Assembly (NCBI RefSeq): GCF_016865425.1
Contig: NZ_AP023355.1
Location: 4,958,198 to 5,022,197 of the forward strand
Source of the DNA: Actinocatenispora thailandica
GTDB taxonomy: Bacteria > Actinomycetota > Actinomycetes > Mycobacteriales > Micromonosporaceae
Length of the DNA: 64,000 bases
Reading direction: 5' to 3'
The first letter of the stretch is position 1, and every line of letters starts with the position of its first letter. Of the stretch, positions 50,201 through 57,102 are shown in pieces. The translations under genes and the position numbers were made by a program. The notes beneath the pieces were generated by a model. It did no database searches, was not told the DNA's origin, and saw only the letters and a list, made by a program, of their open reading frames with translations.

Positions 50201-50561
50201 GTACCGGGAGATCTTCGCCGAGCTGGCCGGGGTGGCGATGCCGGAGCCGTTCGGGCCGCCGGCACGGCCCCCGGTCCACGACCCGGGCCGGCATGTCGGG
50301 GTGTACGAGCGGGCCAGCTCCCGGATCGAGGTGTTCCAGGTCGACGGCGAGCTGCGGATGCGGCACACGGTCACCGGCCCGCTGGCCGAGCTGCACCCGG
50401 AACCCGCCGAGGAGTACCCGCTGCTCCCGGTCACCGAGGACCTGTTCGCGCTGCGCGCGCCCGGTACCCGGACCTGGCTGTCGGCGGTGTTCTACCGGCT
50501 GCCGACCGGCGAGCCGTACCTGCACTTCGGTGCCCGCGCCACCCCGAAGGTGTCGGCATGA
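47220..50561 (+). CDS. S9 prolyl-oligopeptidase-type peptidase fused to S12 beta-lactamase-family domain
   Basis: A 1113-residue protein with GAGGAGG before ATG 47220. Residues 1-400 form a WD-like propeller (repeats such as PAFSPDGSRLAFLRA, PVWSPDGTRIAFGAP, PAWSPDGTRLAFAAA). Residues 420-660 are the S9 catalytic domain: GYSYGGY with Ser509, VQGENDDRCPV and DESHLFI complete the triad. From about 670 an S12 domain follows: S717-I-S-K720, FSYCNAGFVLAGRVIEQL and GHDGNTIGQSAFLRLLPEQG. No signal peptide. It likely trims imported peptides, one half acting on L-peptide bonds and the other on D-residues. The next gene overlaps it by ATGA. Confidence 0.88.
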   Translation: MAGRPSIDDLYAIALPEQPAAAPDGSIAYVLRTARRDPDRDRRTVWLVRPGMPARQWTFGESDTAPAFSPDGSRLAFLRATDGPAQLWLLPVAGGEAEQLTSLPSGAGAPVWSPDGTRIAFGAPVDLHAMPGEGEGEDVAAARRRAPIVTDRLDGKAAGAGLLRTLRNHLHVLDVATREVRRITGGDWHAGDPAWSPDGTRLAFAAARDADADLTMRIGAYLVDAVARDARPAPVGGADWQLGTVGWTPAGDALLAVGRTDTAVGNAGLLRIPLDGGEPVDLAAPLDRNVMPGGPGYPGALPQPTADGDAVLFCVRDNGSTHLYEVPLTGGEPRLVVGGDGNVSGVSTAGDTVGFVLATPTSYGEVGTVDRGTGEITVHTTHCPADAVTYRREEREFTVSDGTVVHGWLVRDPQRPGPLPLLLDIHGGPHNAWNGAADPAHLYHQVLADRGWAVLLLNPRGSDGYGEAFLTGAIGAWGEADAADFLEPIDQLVAGGLADPDRLAVTGYSYGGYLTCYLTGRDRRFAAAVAGGVVADLTSMVGTSDLGHYLATAELSAVPWRDPDRYARLSPLTRVQDVRTPTLLVQGENDDRCPVGQAEQWFGALRARGVPARLVRYPDESHLFILDGAPSHRADWNSRVVDWVERYAAPPARRGRPALDGAHWQRRLSELAAAHQVPGATLGILRLGEDPVLAHHGVTSVATGVEVRDDTLFQIGSISKVWTATVVMQLVDEGKLELDAPVAEVLPELRLGDPEVAKRVTMRHLLTHTSGIDGDVFTDTGRGDDCVQRYVEELAAVGQNHPLGVTFSYCNAGFVLAGRVIEQLTGQTWDQALRERLFIPLGLAHTTTLPEEALLYRAAVGHVAEGDAEPRPAPVWGLPRSVGPAGLITASAGDVLAFAAMHLSGGVAADGTRVLGERCAAAMTEHQTDVPDPYPLGDSWGLGWIRFGWHGSRLIGHDGNTIGQSAFLRLLPEQGIAVALLTNGGNTRDLYEELYREIFAELAGVAMPEPFGPPARPPVHDPGRHVGVYERASSRIEVFQVDGELRMRHTVTGPLAELHPEPAEEYPLLPVTEDLFALRAPGTRTWLSAVFYRLPTGEPYLHFGARATPKVSA

Positions 50562-51646
50562 TCGCCGAGATCGAGCAGCTGGTGCGCTGCGAGTCACCGT
50601 CCGACGATCTGGCCGCGGTCGCCCGCAGCGCCGACACCGTCGCGGCGCTGGGTACCCGGCTGCTGGGCGTCGAGCCGGAGCGGCTGGTGCTGGCCGGCCG
50701 TACCCACCTGCGGTGGCGGTTCGGCGCGTCCCGGCGGGTGCTGGTTCTCGGCCACCACGACACGGTGTGGCCGCACGGATCGCTGTCCACGCACCCGTTC
50801 GAGGTGCGCGACGGGGTGCTGCGCGGTCCGGGCTGCTTCGACATGAAGGCCGGGGTGGTGATGGCGTTCCACGCGCTCGCCGCGCTGCCCGACCGGGACG
50901 GCGTGACGCTGCTGGTGACCGGCGACGAGGAGCTGGGCTCACCGTCGTCGCGGGAGCTGATCGAGCAGGAGGCGCGCGGCTGTGCGGCGGCGCTGGTGCT
51001 GGAGGCCTCCGCCGACGGCGGCGCGCTGAAGACCGAGCGCAAGGGCGTCTCGCTGTACGAGGTGGTGATCGAGGGGCGCGCCGCGCACGCCGGGCTGGAA
51101 CCCGAACGCGGGGTGAGCGCGACGATCGAGGCGGCGCACCAGGTCCTCGCGGTCGCCGAGCTGGGTGACGCGGCGGCCGGTACGACGGTGACCCCGACCC
51201 GGATCGAGGCCGGTACCACCAGCAACACGGTCGCCGCGGGCGGCCGGTTCGCGGTCGACGTCCGGGTGCGCAGCAGCGCCGAGCAGGACCGGGTGGACAA
51301 GGCGATGCACGCGCTGGCGCCGCGGCTTCCGGGCGCCCGGGTGCGGGTGACGGGCGGGCCGAACCGGCCACCGCTGGCCGCCGACGCCTCCGCCGGCCTG
51401 TACGCCCGTGCCGGCGCTATCGCCGACCGGCTCGGCGTCGGCCCGTTGAGCTGCGCCGCCGTCGGCGGCGCCTCGGACGGCAACTTCACCGCCGGCGTCG
51501 GTACCCCGACCCTGGACGGGCTGGGCGCCGTCGGCGGCGGCGCGCACGCCGATCACGAGCACCTGCTGGTCGAGCAGCTGCCCCGGCGCACCGCGCTGGT
51601 CCGCGAGCTGATCGCCGAGCTGCTGGGCGAGGAGGGGCACCGATGA
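50558..51646 (+). CDS. M20 family metallohydrolase (ArgE/CPG2-like), candidate N-succinyl-L-amino-acid hydrolase
   Basis: A 362-residue M20 enzyme: VLGHHDTVWPHGSL (first metal His-x-Asp), GPGCFDMKAGVVMAFHALAAL (bridging Asp), TGDEELGSPSSRELI (Glu pair), GRAAHAGLEPERGVSA in the dimerisation lid, and GGGAHADHEHLLVEQL (last His). The family cleaves terminal amides such as N-acyl amino acids and glutamate conjugates. In the operon it would release the L-amino acid from the racemised N-succinyl derivative; that role is inferred from its neighbours GNAT and racemase. Confidence 0.85.
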   Translation: MIAEIEQLVRCESPSDDLAAVARSADTVAALGTRLLGVEPERLVLAGRTHLRWRFGASRRVLVLGHHDTVWPHGSLSTHPFEVRDGVLRGPGCFDMKAGVVMAFHALAALPDRDGVTLLVTGDEELGSPSSRELIEQEARGCAAALVLEASADGGALKTERKGVSLYEVVIEGRAAHAGLEPERGVSATIEAAHQVLAVAELGDAAAGTTVTPTRIEAGTTSNTVAAGGRFAVDVRVRSSAEQDRVDKAMHALAPRLPGARVRVTGGPNRPPLAADASAGLYARAGAIADRLGVGPLSCAAVGGASDGNFTAGVGTPTLDGLGAVGGGAHADHEHLLVEQLPRRTALVRELIAELLGEEGHR

Positions 51647-51810
51647 GCAGCGCCGCCCGAACCGACCACCCGGTTGCCAGCTCCTTTGCTCTGGACACCC
51701 ATATGCACCACCGCGTGGTGCGCTCAGGTGCGCAGAGCAAAGGACGCCGAACAGATGGGTACCCGGTCGGCGTGCCGACGGCCGCATCGCACCGGACGGT
51801 GACCCGGTGA
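51643..51810 (+). CDS. Small ORF of 55 codons coupled to both neighbours
   Basis: The ATG overlaps the stop of the M20 gene (ATGA at 51643-51646) and its TGA overlaps the GTG of the GNAT gene (GTGA at 51807-51810). The peptide begins MSSAARTDHPVASSFALDTH and is rich in Arg, His, Ser and Thr, with no recognised motif. The DNA inside holds a 12-bp perfect inverted repeat (51682-51744). Either a real small protein or a spacer created by insertion of the hairpin element that happens to be open. Confidence 0.4.
   Translation: MSSAARTDHPVASSFALDTHMHHRVVRSGAQSKGRRTDGYPVGVPTAASHRTVTR
51682..51744 (+). other. Nested hairpin element, possible structured RNA
   Basis: Outer stem TCCTTTGCTCTG (51682-51693) pairs perfectly with CAGAGCAAAGGA (51733-51744). 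Inner stem GCACCAC (51705-51711), loop CGC, GTGGTGC (51715-51721), extendable by one or two pairs. ACCCAT (51697-51702) in the internal loop could pair with ATGGGT (51755-51760) outside the stem, which would make a pseudoknot. It lies between the M20 and GNAT genes and is less GC-rich than they are. Confidence 0.5.
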
Positions 51811-52739
51811 GCGCGGCGACCGATCTCGCCCAGGCGTCGCGGCAGGCCGGGGACACGGCGGCGGAGCCGTCGGCGCAGGCCGAAGTCGCGGCGGCGATCG
51901 GCGCGGCCGAGTCGGCGGCCCGGTCGGCCGGGGTGTACATCCGGGCGCTGGACGGGATGGCCGAGCTGCACCGGATGTGCGAGCTGTACGAACGGATCTG
52001 GCGGTTCGGCGCCGACAGCATGCCGCTCAGCGTGGAGCTGGTGCGCGCGATGTCCAAGGCGGGCAACTACATCGCCGGCGCGTTCGACGGCGACGAGCTG
52101 GTCGGCGCCTGCGTCGGGTTCTTCGCCCCGCCGGCGCACCGGTCGCTGCACAGCCACATCGCCGGGGTCTCGCCACGTACCCGAGGGCGCAGCATCGGCT
52201 TCGCGCTGAAGGTGCACCAGCGGGCCTGGGCGCTGGGGCACGGGGTTGCCGAGATCGCCTGGACCTACGACCCGCTGGTGGGGCGCAACGCGTACTTCAA
52301 CATCGGCAAGCTCGGTGCCCGTCCGGCCGAGTACCTGACGAACTTCTACGGGCCGATGCACGACGGGCTCAACGGCGCCGACGAGACCGACCGGCTGCTG
52401 ATCGAGTGGCGGCTGGGCGACCCGCGGGTGGTCGCCGCGTGCGCCGGGACGCCGGGCCGGTTCGACGCGGCGGCCGAGGAGGCGGCCGGCGCCCGGTACG
52501 CGCTGCGCCGCTCGCCGGCCGGTGACCCGGAGCCGGCACCGGTGCCGGCCGGCGCGCCGACCGTACTGGTGGCGGTACCGCGTGACATCGAGGGGCTGCG
52601 CGCCACCGACCCGGACCGCGCGGCGCGCTGGCGCACCGCGGTACGCGACGTGCTCGGTGGGCTGCTCGCCACCGGCGGGCGGATCCGTGGGTTCGACCGC
52701 GACGACTGCTACATCGTGGACACAGGAGGCAGTGCATGA
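51807..52739 (+). CDS. GNAT family acyltransferase, candidate D-amino-acid N-succinyltransferase
   Basis: About 310 residues. A GNAT core (IRALDGMAELHRMCELYERIWRF, LVGACVGFFAPPAHRSLHSHIAGVSPRTRGRSIGFALKVHQRAWAL with the acyl-CoA loop, then IAWTYDPLVGRNAYFNIGKLGA) is followed by a C-terminal part with VLVAVPRDIEGLRATDPDRAARWR. This is the COG3375-type protein I associate with N-succinylamino-acid racemase genes. It would acylate D-amino acids with succinyl-CoA. Its stop overlaps the racemase start (ATGA). A 40-residue Ala-rich N terminus may be over-called. Confidence 0.75.
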   Translation: MSAATDLAQASRQAGDTAAEPSAQAEVAAAIGAAESAARSAGVYIRALDGMAELHRMCELYERIWRFGADSMPLSVELVRAMSKAGNYIAGAFDGDELVGACVGFFAPPAHRSLHSHIAGVSPRTRGRSIGFALKVHQRAWALGHGVAEIAWTYDPLVGRNAYFNIGKLGARPAEYLTNFYGPMHDGLNGADETDRLLIEWRLGDPRVVAACAGTPGRFDAAAEEAAGARYALRRSPAGDPEPAPVPAGAPTVLVAVPRDIEGLRATDPDRAARWRTAVRDVLGGLLATGGRIRGFDRDDCYIVDTGGSA

Positions 52740-53842
52740 AGTTGACCGGGGTGGAGCTGCGTACCGTCGAGATGCCGCTGGTGGCACCGTTCCGGACGTC
52801 GTTCGGTACCCAGCAGGTCCGCGAGATCCTGCTGCTGCGGGTGGTGACACCGGAGGCGGAGGGCTGGGGCGAGTGCGTCGCCATGTCCGACCCGTTGTAC
52901 TGCTCCGAGTACGCGACGGCGTGCGCCGACGTGCTGCGCCGGTTCCTGATCCCGGCGCTCGGCCGGGTGCCGAGGCTCGACGCGACGCTGGTGGCGCCGA
53001 CCCTGGCGAGGTTCAAGGGGCACCGGATGGCGAAGGCGGCGCTGGAGATCGCGGTGCTCGACGCCGAGTTGCGGGCCCGCGGCGTACCGCTGTCCCGGGA
53101 ACTCGGCGCGGTGCGCGACCGGGTGGCGTGCGGCGTGTCGGTGGGCATCATGGACTCGATCCCGCAGCTGCTGGACGCGGTCGCCGGTTATCTGGACGCC
53201 GGGTACCTGCGGATCAAGCTGAAGATCGAGCCCGGCTGGGACGTCGCACCGGTTCGCGCGGTGCGGGAGCGGTTCGGTGACGAGGTGGCGTTGCAGGTCG
53301 ACGCGAACACCGCGTATCACCGGGCCGACGCGCGGCACCTGGCCCGGCTCGACCCGTTCGACCTGCTGCTGATCGAGCAGCCGCTGGACGAGGAGGACGT
53401 GCTCGGCCACGCCCAGCTGGCGAAGCAGCTCGCCACCCCGGTGTGCCTGGACGAGTCGATCGTGTCGGCGCGGGCCGCGGCGGACGCGATCGCGCTGGGT
53501 GCCTGTTCGATCGTCAACATCAAGCCGGGCCGGGTCGGCGGGTACCTGGAGGCCCGGCGCATCCACGACGTGTGCGTGGCACACGACGTACCGGTGTGGT
53601 GCGGAGGGATGTTGGAGTCGGGGATCGGCCGGGCGGCGAACCTCGCGCTGGCGGCGCTGCCCGGGTTCACGCTGCCGGGCGACACGTCGGCCTCGGACCG
53701 CTACTACGCCCGGGACGTGACCGAGCCGTTCCGCCTCGACGACGGGCACCTGCCGGTACCGGCCGGGCCCGGCATCGGGGTCGATCCGGTCCCCGACGCG
53801 CTCGACGCGATCACCACCCGTACCGAGTGGATCGCGGTCTGA
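52736..53842 (+). CDS. N-succinylamino-acid racemase / o-succinylbenzoate synthase-type enolase superfamily enzyme
   Basis: A 368-residue enolase-superfamily protein. RIKLKIEPGWD gives K161-x-K163, LQVDANTAY D189, LLIEQPL E214, VCLDESI D239 and SIVNIKPGRVGG K263: two acid/base lysines and three metal carboxylates. These positions coincide with the numbering I recall for the Amycolatopsis racemase. With the adjoining GNAT and M20 genes and no menaquinone genes nearby, racemisation of N-succinyl amino acids is likelier than menaquinone synthesis. Last gene of the operon. Confidence 0.85.
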   Translation: MKLTGVELRTVEMPLVAPFRTSFGTQQVREILLLRVVTPEAEGWGECVAMSDPLYCSEYATACADVLRRFLIPALGRVPRLDATLVAPTLARFKGHRMAKAALEIAVLDAELRARGVPLSRELGAVRDRVACGVSVGIMDSIPQLLDAVAGYLDAGYLRIKLKIEPGWDVAPVRAVRERFGDEVALQVDANTAYHRADARHLARLDPFDLLLIEQPLDEEDVLGHAQLAKQLATPVCLDESIVSARAAADAIALGACSIVNIKPGRVGGYLEARRIHDVCVAHDVPVWCGGMLESGIGRAANLALAALPGFTLPGDTSASDRYYARDVTEPFRLDDGHLPVPAGPGIGVDPVPDALDAITTRTEWIAV

Positions 53843-53887
53843 CGCCGACGCGGGCCCGGTACCGGAGGTGACCGCGTCCGGGCTCTG

Positions 53888-53920
53888 TTGGGATCGACGA
53901 AATCCCTCTAGGATTTCGTC
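53888..53920 (+). promoter_or_regulatory. PucR promoter with perfect 10-bp inverted repeat
   Basis: GACGAAATCC-CTCTA-GGATTTCGTC (53896-53920). A -10-like TAGGAT (53909-53914) lies in the right arm and is followed by 6 nt and an ATG at 53921, fitting a leaderless start; TTGGGA (53888-53893) could be a -35 with a short spacer. Position suggests autoregulation. It could also act as terminator of the upstream operon. Confidence 0.5.
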
Positions 53921-53967
53921 ATGCACGCCCAAACCCGGGGCGAGGAGCGCGCCCTACGTTCAGGGAC

Positions 53968-55653
53968 GTGCTTGTCGCCGTGACCGCCGGACGACCGCGG
54001 GCCAGCCTGGGCCGGATCCTGGAGGATCTCGGCGACACCCTGCTGGAGCTGGTCGCCGGTGATCCGGAGCCGGTCGACGAGGTCGGCGGCGTGGTCATCC
54101 ACGATCCGCTCGACGAGCTGGCGCTGCCCCGGCACGCGCTGGTCCTCGGTGTCGGCGTGCACCAGCCCGCCGAGATCGCCGCGCTGCTGGCCGAACTCGG
54201 CGAGCACGGGGCGGCCGGGCTGGTGGTGCGCGCGCCGGTCACCGCGGACGAGCGGCTCGCCGGCACGGTCGAGCGGTCCGGGGTGGCGCTGCTGGGCCTG
54301 ACCCGCGGCGCCTCCTGGACGCAGCTGGCCGCGATGCTGCGCTCCCTGATCGCCGAGGGCGACGTCGGCGACACTGGCCCGGAGACCCTCGGCGGGATGC
54401 CGTCGGGCGACCTGTTCACGCTGGCCAACGCGATCTCGACGCTGCTGGATGCGCCGATCACGATCGAGGACCGCAGCTCCCGGGTCTTGGCGTTCTCCGG
54501 CCGGCAGGACGAGGCGGACCCGTCCCGCATCGCGACGGTACTGGGCCGCCAGGTGCCGCAACGGTTCACCCGCATCCTGGAGGAGCGCGGGGTCTTCCAC
54601 GAGCTGTACCGCAGCGAGGACCCGATCGAGGTCGCACCGATGCCCGGTACGGCGGCCGAGATCACCCTGCGCCGGGTGGCGCTCGCGATCCGGGCCGGCG
54701 ACGAGATCCTGGGCTCCATCTGGGCCGCGGTGCGCTCGCCGCTGTCCGCCGAGCGCACCCAGGCGCTGCGCGACGCGGCGAAGCTCGTCGCGCTGCACCT
54801 GCTGCGGCTGCGCGCCGGCGCCGACGTGGAACGCCGGCTGCGCGCCGACCTGGTCGCCACCGCGCTGGAGGCCGGGCCCGGCGCCGCGGACGCGCTGACC
54901 CGGCTGGGCCTGGCGGACGCCGGCTGCCTGGTGCTGGCGCTCACGCCGGTGGGCCTGGCCGAGGACGAGGGCCTGACCGCCACGCACGCCCAGCTGGTCG
55001 CCGAGCGGCAGCGGCTCACCGACGCGTTCTCGATGCATCTCAGCGCCGTGTACCCGCGATCGGCGGCGGCGCTGATCGGCGACGTCGGGTACGGCATCGT
55101 CGGCTGCCGACCGGACCGTGGGGACGCCGAACAGCGCGCGGTCCGGGTCACCCGGGAGTTCCTGGGCCGGATCGGCAGCAGCCGCCGGGTACTGGTCGGC
55201 GTCGGATCGGTCGCGCACGACCACGCCGGGCTGGCCCGGTCCCGGGCGGGCGCCGACCGGGCACTGCGGGTACTGCGGCGCGGCAACGGTTCGACCGGCG
55301 TCGCGCGGATCGCCGACGTGTACGTCGACGCGCTGCTGATCGAGCTGGCCGATCTCGCCGCCGCCCGCGGCGACCAGCCGAGCGGGCCGGTCGCCCGGCT
55401 GCTCGCCTACGACGCGAAGCGGCGGACCTGCCTGGTGGAGACGCTGCACGCCTGGCTGACCGCGTTCGGCGACGTGGTGGCCGCCGCGACCACGTTGCAC
55501 ACCCACCCGAACACGTTCCGGTACCGGCTGCGGCGGCTCGCCGAGGTCGGCGGCATCGACCTGGCCGACCCGGACGCCCGCTTCGCCGCCATGCTGGAGC
55601 TGCGCCTGATGGGCTACTCGCCGCCGGCGGCCCGATCCGGGCCCGGTTCGTGA
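53968..55653 (+). CDS. PucR family transcriptional regulator
   Basis: 561 residues from GTG 53968. The N-terminal PucR ligand domain (DVLVAVTAGRPRASLGRILEDLGDTLLEL) leads through a GAF-like region (ISTLLDAPITIEDRSSRVLAFS) and a GGDEF-like CdaR segment to the C-terminal PucR helix-turn-helix (CLVETLHAWLTAFGDVVAAATTLHTHPNTFRYRLRRLAEVGGIDL). The open frame upstream still encodes RPTFR, expected of the domain, but has no start; adding one C to the CCC at 53952-53954 would join it to ATG 53921, which follows a good leaderless promoter. The true start is probably 53921. Likely regulator of the upstream D-peptide operon. Confidence 0.85.
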   Translation: MLVAVTAGRPRASLGRILEDLGDTLLELVAGDPEPVDEVGGVVIHDPLDELALPRHALVLGVGVHQPAEIAALLAELGEHGAAGLVVRAPVTADERLAGTVERSGVALLGLTRGASWTQLAAMLRSLIAEGDVGDTGPETLGGMPSGDLFTLANAISTLLDAPITIEDRSSRVLAFSGRQDEADPSRIATVLGRQVPQRFTRILEERGVFHELYRSEDPIEVAPMPGTAAEITLRRVALAIRAGDEILGSIWAAVRSPLSAERTQALRDAAKLVALHLLRLRAGADVERRLRADLVATALEAGPGAADALTRLGLADAGCLVLALTPVGLAEDEGLTATHAQLVAERQRLTDAFSMHLSAVYPRSAAALIGDVGYGIVGCRPDRGDAEQRAVRVTREFLGRIGSSRRVLVGVGSVAHDHAGLARSRAGADRALRVLRRGNGSTGVARIADVYVDALLIELADLAAARGDQPSGPVARLLAYDAKRRTCLVETLHAWLTAFGDVVAAATTLHTHPNTFRYRLRRLAEVGGIDLADPDARFAAMLELRLMGYSPPAARSGPGS

Positions 55654-55764
55654 GGTAGCTCTCGAACTGCTGTTCGGGGGAAGCTCTCCCGTCGCGGGGC
55701 GGTTGGCGTCGGCGACGGTACCGGCGCGGGCCGGAGGCCCCGGGCGACGAAAGGTGGCGGCGCG

Positions 55765-56682
55765 ATGAAGGCGGTCCGGTTCCACGAGTACGGCGGGATC
55801 GACGTGCTGCGGGTCGAGGAGGTGCCGCGCCCGGAGCCGGGTCCGGCCCAGCTGCTCGTCGAGGTCCGCGCGGCCGGCATCCAGCCGGGCGAGGCGCACA
55901 TCCGGTCCGGCGCGCTGCACGCGCGGTGGCCGGCGACGTTCCCCTCCGGGCAGGGCAGCGACCTGGCCGGGGTGGTGGTCGCGCTGGGGCCGGAGGCGCG
56001 CGGGTTCGCCGTCGGCGACGAGGTGCTCGGGTTCACCCATCGGCGGGCCAGCCACGCGCAGTACGTCGCGGTCGACGACGTGCACGTGGTGCACCGTCCG
56101 GACGGGCTGTCCTGGGATGTCGCCGGCTCGTTGTACGTGGCCGGCAGCACCGCGTACGCCACCGTGTTCGCGACCGATCCGGCGCCGTCGGACACGGTCG
56201 TGGTGTCCGGCGCGGCCGGCGGGGTCGGCTCGCTGGCGGTGCAGCTGGCACGGCGTCGCGGGGCGACGGTGATCGGGCTTGCCAGTACGCCCAACCACGC
56301 CTGGCTGGCCAGGCACGGCGTGGTGCCGGTCGCCTACGGGGACGGGGTCGCCGACCGGATCCGGGATGCGGCCGGGGGCCGCGTCGACGCGTTCATCGAC
56401 ACGATCGGCGACGGTTACGTCGACCTGGCGGTGTCCCTGGGAGTGCGGCCGGAGCGCATCGACACGATCCGCGACTGGGCGGCCGCGGCGCGGGTCGGCG
56501 CCCGTACCTACGGGGAGGGTTCGGCGGCCTCCGCGGTGGTGCTCGGCGAGCTGGCCCGGCTGGCCGCCCGCGGCGAACTGGAGGTGCCGATCGCGCACAG
56601 CTTCCCGCTGGCGGCGGTCCGCGAGGCGTTCGCCGAGCTGGCGCAGGGCCACACCCACGGCAAGATCGTCCTGCATCCCTGA
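55765..56682 (+). CDS. NADP-dependent oxidoreductase (quinone reductase-like MDR)
   Basis: A 305-residue zinc-free medium-chain reductase: MKAVRFHEYGGIDVLRVEEVPRPEPGPAQLLVEV opens the GroES domain, and VVVSGAAGGVGSLAVQLARRRGATVIG is the nucleotide loop (residues 150-170). C-terminal ADH_zinc_N_2 features (HSFPLAAVREAFAELAQGHTHGKIVL) are present. It would reduce quinones or enones. It stands alone on the plus strand, convergent with the monooxygenase gene 8 bp away. Confidence 0.85.
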   Translation: MKAVRFHEYGGIDVLRVEEVPRPEPGPAQLLVEVRAAGIQPGEAHIRSGALHARWPATFPSGQGSDLAGVVVALGPEARGFAVGDEVLGFTHRRASHAQYVAVDDVHVVHRPDGLSWDVAGSLYVAGSTAYATVFATDPAPSDTVVVSGAAGGVGSLAVQLARRRGATVIGLASTPNHAWLARHGVVPVAYGDGVADRIRDAAGGRVDAFIDTIGDGYVDLAVSLGVRPERIDTIRDWAAAARVGARTYGEGSAASAVVLGELARLAARGELEVPIAHSFPLAAVREAFAELAQGHTHGKIVLHP

Positions 56683-56689
56683 TGCGCCG

Positions 56690-57007
56690 CTACCCGGCGC
56701 GCCCGTCGTGCAGGTGCGCGAGGTGGCCGTAGGCGCCCTCGGGCGGCGCGGCCACCAGTTCCATCACCCGGGCGGTGGCCGCGACGACGGCCTCGGACCG
56801 GGTCTGGGCATCGTGGGTCACCTTGTCGGTCCAGATCTCGGTGACCCAGATGGTGTCGGGGTCGTCGAGCGCGGTGTTGATGCTGCACCACTCCAGGCCG
56901 GGGGTGTCGAGCCGCAGCAGGTCCGCCAGTCGCGCGACGAGCTCGTCGCGCTGGCCGGTCTTCGCGGTCATCTTCCCGTACACGCTGAATCTACTGTCCG
57001 CCGTCAT
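56690..57007 (-). CDS. Antibiotic biosynthesis monooxygenase (ABM) family protein
   Basis: A 105-residue dimeric alpha/beta-barrel type protein: FSVYGKMTAKTGQRDELVARLADLLRL, then WCSINTALDDPDTIWVTEIWTDK and EGAYGHLAHLHD. Members act as cofactor-free oxygenases of quinol-like substrates or as heme-degrading enzymes; the substrate is unknown. GAAGGGAG precedes ATG 57007. It is divergent from a TetR gene with several palindromes between, suggesting quinone or drug induction; it neighbours a quinone reductase. Confidence 0.8.
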   Translation of the reverse strand: MTADSRFSVYGKMTAKTGQRDELVARLADLLRLDTPGLEWCSINTALDDPDTIWVTEIWTDKVTHDAQTRSEAVVAATARVMELVAAPPEGAYGHLAHLHDGRAG

Positions 57008-57035
57008 GGCGACTCCCTTCGAGCTGGCCATCATC

Positions 57036-57096
57036 GTCTCGCAATGAGACATCAATGTCTTACAACGAGACCTCGTTGTCAACATGCCGGTACGAT
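57036..57096. promoter_or_regulatory. Cluster of TetR operators and leaderless promoter
   Basis: Three inverted repeats in tandem: GTCTC-N5-GAGAC (57036-57050), AGACAT-CA-ATGTCT (57047-57060) and ACAACGAG-AC-CTCGTTGT (57062-57079, perfect 8 bp). TACGAT (57091-57096) lies 6 nt before the TetR ATG at 57103 and may be the -10 of a leaderless transcript. Confidence 0.6.
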
Positions 57097-57102
57097 GCGG
57101 CC

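Noticed and set aside
46704-51371. 1555-codon open frame on the minus strand
   Set aside because: Shadow of the S9/S12 fusion and M20 genes; no recognisable motifs and atypical composition.
52736-53842. MenC for menaquinone synthesis
   Set aside because: No other men genes are present; GNAT and M20 neighbours fit N-succinylamino-acid racemisation better. Not excluded as a second activity.
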